DNA of 11,775 nt from contig CAJTTQ010000047.1 in assembly GCA_910579145.1 (NCBI GenBank), forward strand, positions 1 to 11,775. Direction: 5' to 3'. Source of the stretch: an uncultured Eubacterium sp. GTDB taxonomy: Bacteria > Bacillota > Clostridia > Lachnospirales > Lachnospiraceae. The notes under the pieces were generated by a model that worked only from the letters and a program-made list of their open reading frames with translations, did no database searches and was not told the DNA's origin. Below, piece after piece: positions 1-5,337 of this stretch. Positions within the stretch are counted from its first letter, which is position 1; the number at the start of each line of letters is the position of its first letter. Made by a program: the position numbers and the translations under genes.

Positions 1-823
1 GAAATACTGGGACGATATCAGTCCATTCATTAAATTTGGCTGCCTGAAGGATGAGAAATTCAAGGAGAAGATCAAGGATTATGTGCTCTTCAAGGATCTG
101 GATGAAAAATACAGTACGCTTTCGGAATATCTCGAAACACTGCCAGAACCAGAAGTAGAGGCAGAGGTAGTCGAGCCGGGGGAAGAGGATAAGGATGAGC
201 CGCAGGAGGCGGAGACACCAAAGAAGACGGTATATTATGTCACCGACCTGCAGCAGCAGAGCCAGTATATCAATATGTTCCGCGAGCAGGAAATGAATGC
301 CGTTGTGCTTCTGCACAACATTGATCAGCCTTTTGTATCTGCCCTGGAAGCGGGAGAAGAGGCTGTGAAATTCCAGCGTATCGACGCCGATCTGACCGAG
401 GCATTTAAAGAAGAAGGCGACGAGGACAAGCTGAAAGAAGAGACTGAGACACTGACAGAACTTTTCCGCAAGGCGACAGGAAAAGAAAATCTGGAGGTTA
501 AGGTGGAGAAACTGAAGAATGATAAAGTTTCCTCCATGATCACGATGTCCGAAGAAGCAAGAAGGATGCAGGACATGATGAAGATGTACGCTGCCAATGG
601 CATGGGCGGCATGGGGATGCCGGACATGGGACAGACACTGGTGCTGAACGCCAATCATGCCCTGGTACAGCATGTGCTGGCGCATAAAGAGGAAGAGACA
701 TCCGAACTGTTCTGTAAGCAACTGTATGATCTGGCGATGATCAGCCACCATCCGCTGGAAGCAGATAAGATGACAGAATTTATCGAACGCAGCAATGAGA
801 TCATGATGCTTCTGGCAAAATAG
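1..823 (+). CDS. htpG: HtpG (Hsp90 chaperone), copy 1, 5'-truncated by window edge
   Basis: This is the C-terminal ~274 residues of an Hsp90-family ATP-dependent chaperone; the frame is open from base 2 (KYWDDISPFIKFGCLKD) to TAG at 821-823. The N-terminal ATPase domain lies outside the window. Visible parts are the end of the middle domain, an acidic insert (EPEVEAEVVEPGEEDKDEP) and the C-terminal dimerisation domain with a Met/Gly-rich stretch (NGMGGMGMPDMG) and the terminal SNEIMMLLAK. It aligns almost without gaps to the complete HtpG encoded at 2511-4556, roughly two thirds identical by eye, so the identification is firm. It is a paralogue rather than a recent duplicate, because differences are spread over the whole length. 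No convincing intrinsic terminator follows the stop; the next one is after the tRNA, so read-through into the tRNA unit is possible. Confidence 0.96.
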   Translation, partial: KYWDDISPFIKFGCLKDEKFKEKIKDYVLFKDLDEKYSTLSEYLETLPEPEVEAEVVEPGEEDKDEPQEAETPKKTVYYVTDLQQQSQYINMFREQEMNAVVLLHNIDQPFVSALEAGEEAVKFQRIDADLTEAFKEEGDEDKLKEETETLTELFRKATGKENLEVKVEKLKNDKVSSMITMSEEARRMQDMMKMYAANGMGGMGMPDMGQTLVLNANHALVQHVLAHKEEETSELFCKQLYDLAMISHHPLEADKMTEFIERSNEIMMLLAK

Positions 824-841
824 AAAAATTTTAAAATCATA

Positions 842-871
842 TTGACAAATACCTGTATGTTGTAGTATGAT
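842..871 (+). promoter_or_regulatory. Sigma-A-type promoter of the tRNA-Thr unit
   Basis: A perfect -35 TTGACA (842-847) and a five-of-six -10 TATGAT (866-871) are separated by 18 bp. The predicted start is about 878-880, some 30 nt before the tRNA. It lies only 19 bp after the htpG stop codon, which makes the tRNA independently transcribed. Confidence 0.8.
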
Positions 872-879
872 AACGCTGT

Positions 880-902
880 TGTGGTACTGTTCAGGTACCA
901 CA
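880..902 (+). other. Hairpin in the 5' leader of the tRNA precursor
   Basis: TGTGGTAC (880-887) pairs perfectly with GTACCACA (895-902) around the 7-nt loop TGTTCAG. It starts almost at the predicted transcription start and ends 6 nt before the mature tRNA 5' end. No U tract follows, so it is not a terminator. Its role (leader stability, RNase P presentation, or an operator) is unknown. Confidence 0.6.
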
Positions 903-908
903 TACGCT

Positions 909-981
909 GCTTCGATAGCTCAGTCGGTAGAGCACTTCACTCGTAATGAAGGGGTCGAGGGTTCAAGTCCCTTTCGAAGCT
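909..981 (+). tRNA. trnT: tRNA-Thr (anticodon CGU)
   Basis: A full cloverleaf folds from the sequence. The 7-bp acceptor stem is GCTTCGA (909-915) with TCGAAGC (974-980). The D stem is GCTC/GAGC, the anticodon stem CTTCA/TGAAG (935-939 with 947-951) and the T arm GAGGG/CCCTT with loop TTCAAGT (962-968). The anticodon CGT at 942-944 reads the threonine codon ACG. The discriminator is T981 and no CCA is encoded; a T run follows directly, so CCA must be added after transcription. Confidence 0.97.
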
Positions 982-994
982 TTTTTATGTCGCT

Positions 995-1029
995 AAACAC
1001 CGTAGAATGAGTGGTTCTGCGGTGTTTTT
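995..1029 (+). terminator. Rho-independent terminator after tRNA-Thr
   Basis: A 13-pair stem (995-1007 with 1015-1027, one T-G wobble) with core AAACACCG/CGGTGTTT closes a 7-nt loop and runs into a T tract at 1025-1029. It lies 13 nt after the tRNA and ends that transcript; it would also stop read-through from htpG copy 1. Confidence 0.88.
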
Positions 1030-1031
1030 AA

Positions 1032-1059
1032 TTGTGGTAAACCGATCTAGGCATAAAAT
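1032..1059 (+). promoter_or_regulatory. Possible promoter of the small unit at 1047-1204
   Basis: TTGTGG (1032-1037) and TAAAAT (1054-1059, five of six to the -10 consensus) are 16 bp apart. The predicted start near 1066 would leave a 22-nt leader before the ATG at 1088. The -35 is poor. The -10 overlaps the left arm of the dyad at 1047-1060, so a protein bound there could block it. Confidence 0.4.
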
Positions 1060-1095
1060 CTGGTCGATAACCGTAAGAGGTGATTATATGCCTAG
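1047..1095. repeat. Long inverted repeat overlapping -10 box and start codon
   Basis: CTAGGCATA (1047-1055) is the exact reverse complement of TATGCCTAG (1087-1095). Inside it, after one A-A mismatch, AATC (1057-1060) pairs with GATT (1082-1085). The right arm contains the ATG of the small ORF and the intervening loop contains its ribosome binding site (1075-1081). It could be a DNA operator or an RNA hairpin that controls translation; the sequence alone does not decide. Confidence 0.6.
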
Positions 1096-1165
1096 TAATG
1101 AAGCGCATTCTGAAAAAAAACGGGCAGTTAGAAAATCACCGGCAATTCCTTCCGGTAATCGTTGA
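1088..1165 (+). CDS. Putative 25-residue basic peptide (minigene)
   Basis: ATG at 1088 follows a good ribosome binding site (AGAGGTG, 1075-1081) with 6 nt spacing, and the frame runs 25 codons to TGA at 1163-1165. The product begins MPSNEAHSEKKRAVRKS and ends in GNR: six Lys/Arg against two Glu, no membrane segment, no signal peptide, no Cys. A terminator begins 4 nt after the stop and promoter-like boxes lie just upstream, so the ORF has the parts of an independent gene. The codons include a run of eight A (GAA AAA AAA CGG). I recognise no family. Alternatives are a leader peptide, a small structured RNA in which the ORF is incidental, or the decayed start of a lost gene. Coding status rests on context only. 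Confidence 0.4.
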   Translation: MPSNEAHSEKKRAVRKSPAIPSGNR

Positions 1166-1168
1166 AGA

Positions 1169-1204
1169 GGACGGGACTGCTGCCCGGACAGTCCCGCCTT
1201 TTTT
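1169..1204 (+). terminator. Rho-independent terminator of the minigene
   Basis: CGGGACTG (1172-1179) pairs with CAGTCCCG (1189-1196), extended by GG/CC across a bulged A, and is followed by six T (1199-1204). The T tract is on the plus-strand side, so it ends rightward transcription. Read from the other strand the same stem lies just after the XRE gene but has only a weak TCCTCTTC tail. Confidence 0.82.
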
Positions 1205-1210
1205 CCCTTC

Positions 1211-2341
1211 CTATTTGATTTTCTCACACAGCCTGTCACATTTGCCCGGCCCGTTCCATTCCCGCAGGCGCTCCAAAATCTCCTTCTGCTTCTCGCTGAC
1301 AAACTCCTGCGTATAGGCGCGCATGTTACGTATCTGGCGTTTTGGATACTTTTCCATCTCCTCCTCGCTGTCAAGTATTTTCCCATAGCAATCAAGATGT
1401 TTCTGCATCCCTTTTTTCAGCTCATCAAAATGTCTGGCCGCCTGCTCCAGATCATCCATGCGCAGATCCGCATGGAGCATCGCCCGGTAAATATCCCGGT
1501 AGAAGCCGCGGCAGTAGGGCAGTAATTCCTCATTTTCCGAGATGACGTGCATTACACGTATTCCCCACTCGCCCAATTCCACAGCTTCTTTCGGATTATC
1601 TGACCATGACAAACTCTCGGTCGCGTAAAGGACCTCCTTATTCCACGCACGCGTGAAATTCTGCAGGTTACGCCTTAGTACGTTTTTCATCTCCTTCGTA
1701 CCTGATTCCATCGACGCCACCTGCGCGAGTATGCTCTCCTGCAAACGATTGGAGGCTGCACTCGGGAGTGTCGCAATGTGTTCCCTTGCACTCGTAAAAT
1801 CTTTTTCGTGGATATAGATCCAGGCAAGCGCAAAATGCGTCCGTTCCACCCACTCTTTCTTCCTGCAGAAACGGATCACCTGCGTTCCGCACTGGATTGC
1901 CTTATTCCGGTATCCGTCCCACACTTCTTCGTCGTATCCTGCAAAATTAGCATATCTGCTCAATTCCGCTGTCCGTTCTACCAAACAGGTATTGTACACG
2001 TAATTTGCCGGATCTGACTCCAGCTTCTCCAACAGGTAATCGCACTGTTTTTTTGCCGTCTCCGCCGGAGAAGAGCTTGCACCTGCAATCTCTTCATAGG
2101 CATATTTGACCTCCATGTACATCACGTCGTCCTGCCTGGTCTCTTCCAATCCGAACAGCGTATCCGTCGATACCGACAAAATCTGCGCCAACGGAACGAT
2201 CAGGGAAATATCCGGAAGTCCCGCCGACGATTCCCAGCGGCTGACCGCCTGCGGCGTCACGCCGATCTGTGATGCCAGTTCCTCCTGCGTCAGTCCCATC
2301 TTCTTCCGTGCCGTCCTGATATTGCTTCCTAATGTCATCAT
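1211..2341 (-). CDS. XRE-family transcriptional regulator with C-terminal helical repeat domain
   Basis: The protein is 376 aa. Residues ~4-60 are a Cro/C1-type helix-turn-helix: GSNIRTARKKMGLTQEELAS (N-terminal helices), then QIGVTPQAVSRWESSAGLPD with the typical recognition helix, then a helix ending ILSVSTDTLFG. The remaining ~300 residues are helical and rich in Trp/Tyr/Glu, resembling the TPR-like sensor region of clostridial XRE regulators; no known ligand motif is visible. I chose ATG at 2341 because AAAGGAG precedes it with a suitable gap and the HTH starts at once; an upstream in-frame ATG at 2434 would add 31 unconserved-looking residues across the promoter. It converges on the minigene and has its own promoter. 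A target cannot be assigned; autoregulation or control of neighbouring htpG is only a guess. Confidence 0.9.
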   Translation of the reverse strand: MMTLGSNIRTARKKMGLTQEELASQIGVTPQAVSRWESSAGLPDISLIVPLAQILSVSTDTLFGLEETRQDDVMYMEVKYAYEEIAGASSSPAETAKKQCDYLLEKLESDPANYVYNTCLVERTAELSRYANFAGYDEEVWDGYRNKAIQCGTQVIRFCRKKEWVERTHFALAWIYIHEKDFTSAREHIATLPSAASNRLQESILAQVASMESGTKEMKNVLRRNLQNFTRAWNKEVLYATESLSWSDNPKEAVELGEWGIRVMHVISENEELLPYCRGFYRDIYRAMLHADLRMDDLEQAARHFDELKKGMQKHLDCYGKILDSEEEMEKYPKRQIRNMRAYTQEFVSEKQKEILERLREWNGPGKCDRLCEKIK

Positions 2342-2386
2342 GCTGCATCTCTCCTTTGATTTAAAATATCCGGTACCGTTACAGAC

Positions 2387-2415
2387 AGTATAGCATGACG
2401 GGGCGGCGGGCACAA
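2387..2415 (-). promoter_or_regulatory. Extended -10 promoter of the XRE gene
   Basis: On the minus strand TGCTATACT forms an extended -10 (plus coordinates 2387-2395; hexamer TATACT at 2387-2392). Seventeen bases upstream is TTGTGC (2410-2415), a poor -35, which is acceptable with an extended -10. The predicted start lies about 40 nt before the chosen ATG. Confidence 0.55.
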
Positions 2416-2419
2416 TCAA

Positions 2420-2431
2420 TGTAACATTACA
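2420..2431. promoter_or_regulatory. Small dyad upstream of the XRE promoter
   Basis: TGTAA-CA-TTACA (2420-2431) is a symmetrical 12-bp site immediately upstream of the weak -35. A half-site GTTACA recurs at 2378-2383, just downstream of the -10. Paired half-sites flanking a promoter suit autoregulation, but this is weak evidence. Confidence 0.3.
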
Positions 2432-2469
2432 CAAAACTCAAGCACTGTTTAAAAAAGCTTTCCTAATAA

Positions 2470-2503
2470 AATAAAAAAGGTGCGGCCCAAAAATCGCGCA
2501 CCT
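2470..2503 (-). terminator. Rho-independent terminator of htpG copy 2
   Basis: On the minus strand AGGTGCG (2503-2497) pairs with CGCACCT (2484-2478), followed by a run of T (TTTTTTATTTTATT) towards 2465. It begins 8 nt after the htpG stop codon. Confidence 0.85.
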
Positions 2504-2510
2504 CTTAGAT

Positions 2511-4556
2511 TTATTTTCCTGAAAGCAGTTCCATGATCTCATTGCTCCTCTGGATAAATTCTGTCATCTCCTCTGGAGCAAGCGGCTTATTGCTTATCAT
2601 CGCAAGGTCATACAGCTGTTTGCAGAACAATTCCGCGTGTTCACCGTCCTGATGTTTTGTCAGGTATTTTACAAGGCTGTTATTCGCGTTAAGGACAAGT
2701 GTCTCTCCGCCGAAATCACCCATTCCGCCCATACCGTTCATGGCGTACATTTTCATCATATCCTGCATCCGCCTCGTCTCCTCGGATACGGTGATCATTG
2801 ATGAGATCTTTTCATTTTTCAGCTTTTCAACCTTTACTTCGAGCTTCTCTTTCCCTAACGCCTTTTGGAACAGCTTCGTAAGAACATCGGTCTGCTCTTT
2901 CAGCTCTTCCCCATCGATTTCTTCTTTAAAATCATCCGTCACCTCGGCGTCTATCCGCTGGAACTTCACATTGTCATCCCCGGCCTCCAGCGAAGAGATA
3001 AACGGCTGGTCGATGCTGTGCGTCAGGACAAACGCGTTCATCTCCTGCTCGCGGAACAGATTGATGTACTGGCTCTGCTGCTGGACATCCGTCACATAAT
3101 AGATCGTCGTTTTCGGCGGCTCCTGTGGTTCTTCTCCTTCGGCTTCTTCGCCCGGCTCTACCACTTCCGCTTCCGGCACACCCACATTCTCGAGATATTC
3201 CTTCATCGTCATAAATTTGTCATCCAAATCTTTGAACAGGATAAAATCTTTCATCTTTTCCTGGAATTTCTGATCTTTCAGGCATCCATACTTGATAAAC
3301 GGACTGATGTCATCCCAGTATTTCTCATAATTCTCACGGTCGGTCTTACACATACCGCTCAGTTTGTCGGCCACCTTCTTCGTGATATATTCCGAGATCT
3401 TTGTCACGAAACCGTCGTTTTGGAGCGCGCTTCGCGACACATTTAACGGGAGGTCCGGACAGTCAATGACTCCTTTCAGAAGAAGGAGGAACTCCGGTAT
3501 CACTTCCTTTATATTGTCCGCGATAAAGACCTGATTGTTATACAGTTTTATCATACCCTCGGCGTTCTCGTACTCTAAGTTTACCTTCGGGAAATACAAA
3601 ATTCCTTTCAGGTTAAACGGATAATCCATATTCAGATGGATCCAGAACAGCGGCTCCCGGTAATCCTGAAATACTTTGCGGTAAAACGACTTATAATCAT
3701 CCTCGGAGCACTCATTTGGATGTTTTGCCCAAAGCGGTGCCGTATCGCTGATCGATACCGGGCGCTTCACGATCTTTGTCTTTTTGACCGGCTCTTTCTT
3801 CTCTTCGCCCTCATCCTCTTCGGTGCCATCACCGTCCGTTTTCGGCTCTTCCACGATCTCCTCGATCACCGTGTCCTCTTCGGTCACTTCCTCGCTCGGG
3901 ATCGTCTCATATTCAGTCTCCGCATTTTCGTTCGTCAGAAAAATCTCAACCGGCATAAACGAACAGTATTTATTTAATACTTCGCGCACCCGGTACTCAT
4001 TCGCGAATTCATAACAGTCCTCGTTCAGGTGGAGGATGATCTGCGTCCCCATCTGATCCCATTCACCGTCACCCATCTCAAAATCCGTTCCGCTGTCAGA
4101 TTCCCAGTGAACGGCAGGTTCTCCATCCCGGTAAGATTTCGTATTGATCTCCACGCGGTCAGCCACCATAAAAGAAGAGTAGAAGCCGAGCCCGAAATGT
4201 CCGATGATCTGGTCTTCACTTGACTTATCCTTATATTTTTCAAGAAAATCGGCAGCGCCGGAAAACGCGATGCGGTTAATGTATTCCTTCACCTCGTCCG
4301 CTGTCATGCCGAGTCCATTATCGACAAACGTGATCGTTTTTTCCTCGGCATTGACTAACACCTCGATCTTCTGCTTGTAATCATCGGGAAGCGTCGTCTC
4401 TCCCATCATGTCCAGCTTTTTCAGCTTCGTAATCGCATCGCAGCCGTTACTCACAAGCTCGCGGATAAAAATGTCGTGGTCAGAATAGAGCCATTTTTTA
4501 ATGATCGGAAATATATTCTCCGAATCGATTGCCAAACTACCTTGTTCTTTGTTCAT
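2511..4556 (-). CDS. htpG: HtpG (Hsp90 chaperone), copy 2, complete
   Basis: Cytosolic ATP-dependent dimeric chaperone, 681 aa against ~625 in E. coli and B. subtilis. The GHKL ATPase domain shows catalytic Glu33 and Asn37 (IRELVSNGCDAI), the ATP-binding Asp79-Asn80-Gly81 (FVDNGLGM) and the glycine lid motif GHFGLGFYSSF (119-129). The middle domain carries LNVSRSALQND with the conserved Arg. Extra length lies in two acidic segments: a charged linker at ~212-265 between ATPase and middle domains, and a second (AEVVEPGEEAEGEEPQEP) before the C-terminal domain. A Met/Gly-rich stretch and ELFCKQLYDLAMISNKP precede the end. I chose ATG at 4556, which has GAGGG upstream and begins MNKEQGSLAIDSENIFP; extending to 4655 would run through the leader. 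It has its own promoter, a CIRCE operator upstream, and a terminator downstream. Heat-shock control by HrcA is inferred from CIRCE. Confidence 0.97.
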   Translation of the reverse strand: MNKEQGSLAIDSENIFPIIKKWLYSDHDIFIRELVSNGCDAITKLKKLDMMGETTLPDDYKQKIEVLVNAEEKTITFVDNGLGMTADEVKEYINRIAFSGAADFLEKYKDKSSEDQIIGHFGLGFYSSFMVADRVEINTKSYRDGEPAVHWESDSGTDFEMGDGEWDQMGTQIILHLNEDCYEFANEYRVREVLNKYCSFMPVEIFLTNENAETEYETIPSEEVTEEDTVIEEIVEEPKTDGDGTEEDEGEEKKEPVKKTKIVKRPVSISDTAPLWAKHPNECSEDDYKSFYRKVFQDYREPLFWIHLNMDYPFNLKGILYFPKVNLEYENAEGMIKLYNNQVFIADNIKEVIPEFLLLLKGVIDCPDLPLNVSRSALQNDGFVTKISEYITKKVADKLSGMCKTDRENYEKYWDDISPFIKYGCLKDQKFQEKMKDFILFKDLDDKFMTMKEYLENVGVPEAEVVEPGEEAEGEEPQEPPKTTIYYVTDVQQQSQYINLFREQEMNAFVLTHSIDQPFISSLEAGDDNVKFQRIDAEVTDDFKEEIDGEELKEQTDVLTKLFQKALGKEKLEVKVEKLKNEKISSMITVSEETRRMQDMMKMYAMNGMGGMGDFGGETLVLNANNSLVKYLTKHQDGEHAELFCKQLYDLAMISNKPLAPEEMTEFIQRSNEIMELLSGK

Positions 4557-4657
4557 CTTTTCCCTCTTTTCTGCGCTGCTATCGTATATCAGTCTCCGGC
4601 CGGTCTGTGGCAGGCAGCACACCGACACAAACTCTCGCCAAACACCATCTATCACAT

Positions 4658-4686
4658 ATCTTAGTACAGAAAAGAATCGTTGTCAA
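4658..4686 (-). promoter_or_regulatory. Promoter of htpG copy 2
   Basis: On the minus strand a perfect TTGACA (4686-4681) is followed after 17 bp by TAAGAT (4663-4658, four of six). The predicted start is near 4651, giving a leader of about 95 nt. The CIRCE element ends 7 bp upstream of the -35. Confidence 0.8.
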
Positions 4687-4693
4687 GAACTTT

Positions 4694-4720
4694 TTAGCAC
4701 TCACCTCGATCGAGTGCTGA
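4694..4720. promoter_or_regulatory. CIRCE operator (HrcA binding site) inside the 3' end of ppa
   Basis: TTAGCACTC-N9-GAGTGCTGA matches the published CIRCE consensus TTAGCACTC-N9-GAGTGCTAA at 17 of 18 arm positions. HrcA binds such sites and represses chaperone genes; heat titrates it away. Here the element sits upstream of the -35 of htpG, not between promoter and start. It occupies exactly the last nine codons (SALDRGEC and stop) of ppa. Confidence 0.9.
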
Positions 4721-5248
4721 AAGCAAAAATTTTTGTTTGTACTGCTTAATACATTTTTCTATAATAGTAACTGCCTCCAACGGACCGCCGATCTCGTCCA
4801 CCTCTGTCGTTTTGCCCTCCAAGTGTTTGTATACGGTGAAAAAATGCTGCAACTCAGCGAAAATGTGTGTCGGAAGCTGTTTCACATCGGTATATCCTAT
4901 ATATGTAGGATCGCCGTAGGGAATTGCAATGATCTTTTCATCGTCCATGCCGCAGTCTTTCATCCGAATGACGCCGATCGGATACGCCCTGACGAGCGTC
5001 ATCGGTTCAATCGCCTCCGAGCACAGCACCAAAACATCGAGCGGATCCTTATCATCCCCGTACGTCCGCGGAATAAAACCATAATTCATCGGATAATGCG
5101 TTGCCGTAAAAAGGATCCTGTCTAACAGGAGCATCCCCGTCTCCTTATCCAGTTCGTATTTCTTATTGCTGCCCTTCGAAATTTCAATCACAGCGATAAA
5201 ATCCGTGGGATAAATCCTTTTCTCGTCGATATCGTGCCAGATATTCAA
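4694..5248 (-). CDS. ppa: Inorganic pyrophosphatase, family I (soluble)
   Basis: Hydrolyses pyrophosphate to two phosphates in the cytosol, pulling biosynthetic reactions forward with Mg2+. The 184-residue product has the family I layout: IEISKGSNKKYELD near the N terminus (catalytic Glu/Lys region), HYPMNYGFIPRTYGDDKDPLDVLVL with the metal-binding aspartates, then the MKDCGMDDEKIIAIP segment. I chose the TTG start at 5248 because AGGAGG lies 8 nt upstream and it gives MNIWHDI; the GTG at 5257 abuts the ribosome binding site itself. The last eight residues (SALDRGEC) are encoded by the CIRCE operator of htpG and look like an extension shaped by it. It follows the PTS gene after an 89-nt gap holding a GC-rich hairpin; no terminator separates it from htpG. 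Confidence 0.93.
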   Translation of the reverse strand: MNIWHDIDEKRIYPTDFIAVIEISKGSNKKYELDKETGMLLLDRILFTATHYPMNYGFIPRTYGDDKDPLDVLVLCSEAIEPMTLVRAYPIGVIRMKDCGMDDEKIIAIPYGDPTYIGYTDVKQLPTHIFAELQHFFTVYKHLEGKTTEVDEIGGPLEAVTIIEKCIKQYKQKFLLSALDRGEC

Positions 5249-5273
5249 TCGTTCCACCTCCTAGGCCGAAATT

Positions 5274-5311
5274 GGCCGGGCCTGCAAGCCACTCCCTTTG
5301 CAAACCCGGCC
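5274..5311 (-). other. Long GC-rich hairpin between the PTS gene and ppa
   Basis: A 14-pair stem (5274-5287 with 5298-5311, two G-U pairs on the minus-strand RNA) with the core GGCCGGG/CCCGGCC closes a 10-nt loop. No T tract follows in either direction, so it is not a canonical intrinsic terminator. It ends about 14 nt before the ppa ribosome binding site. Possible roles are 3' protection of the PTS message, a processing site, or reduction of transcription into ppa. Confidence 0.65.
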
Positions 5312-5337
5312 TGCCCGCTATGACAGACCATTCTGCC

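Noticed and set aside
824..840. AT-rich stretch after htpG copy 1 as its terminator
   Set aside because: AAAATTTT is too short a palindrome, without a GC stem; the first real terminator is at 995-1029.
909..981. tRNA-Thr as an integration site for a mobile element
   Set aside because: I found no second copy of the tRNA 3' end in the window and no integrase, transposase or excisionase; an XRE regulator alone is not enough.
1080..1316. A longer plus-strand frame (78 codons) spanning the minigene and the end of the XRE gene
   Set aside because: It runs through the terminator hairpin at 1169-1204 and then antisense through the XRE gene; its start lies within the ribosome binding site of the 25-codon ORF. 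The A8 run could in principle shift the ribosome into it, but nothing else supports that.
2865..3446. Long open frames antisense to htpG and to other minus-strand genes
   Set aside because: They mirror the codon structure of well-identified proteins, lack ribosome binding sites and give low-complexity or unrecognisable products.
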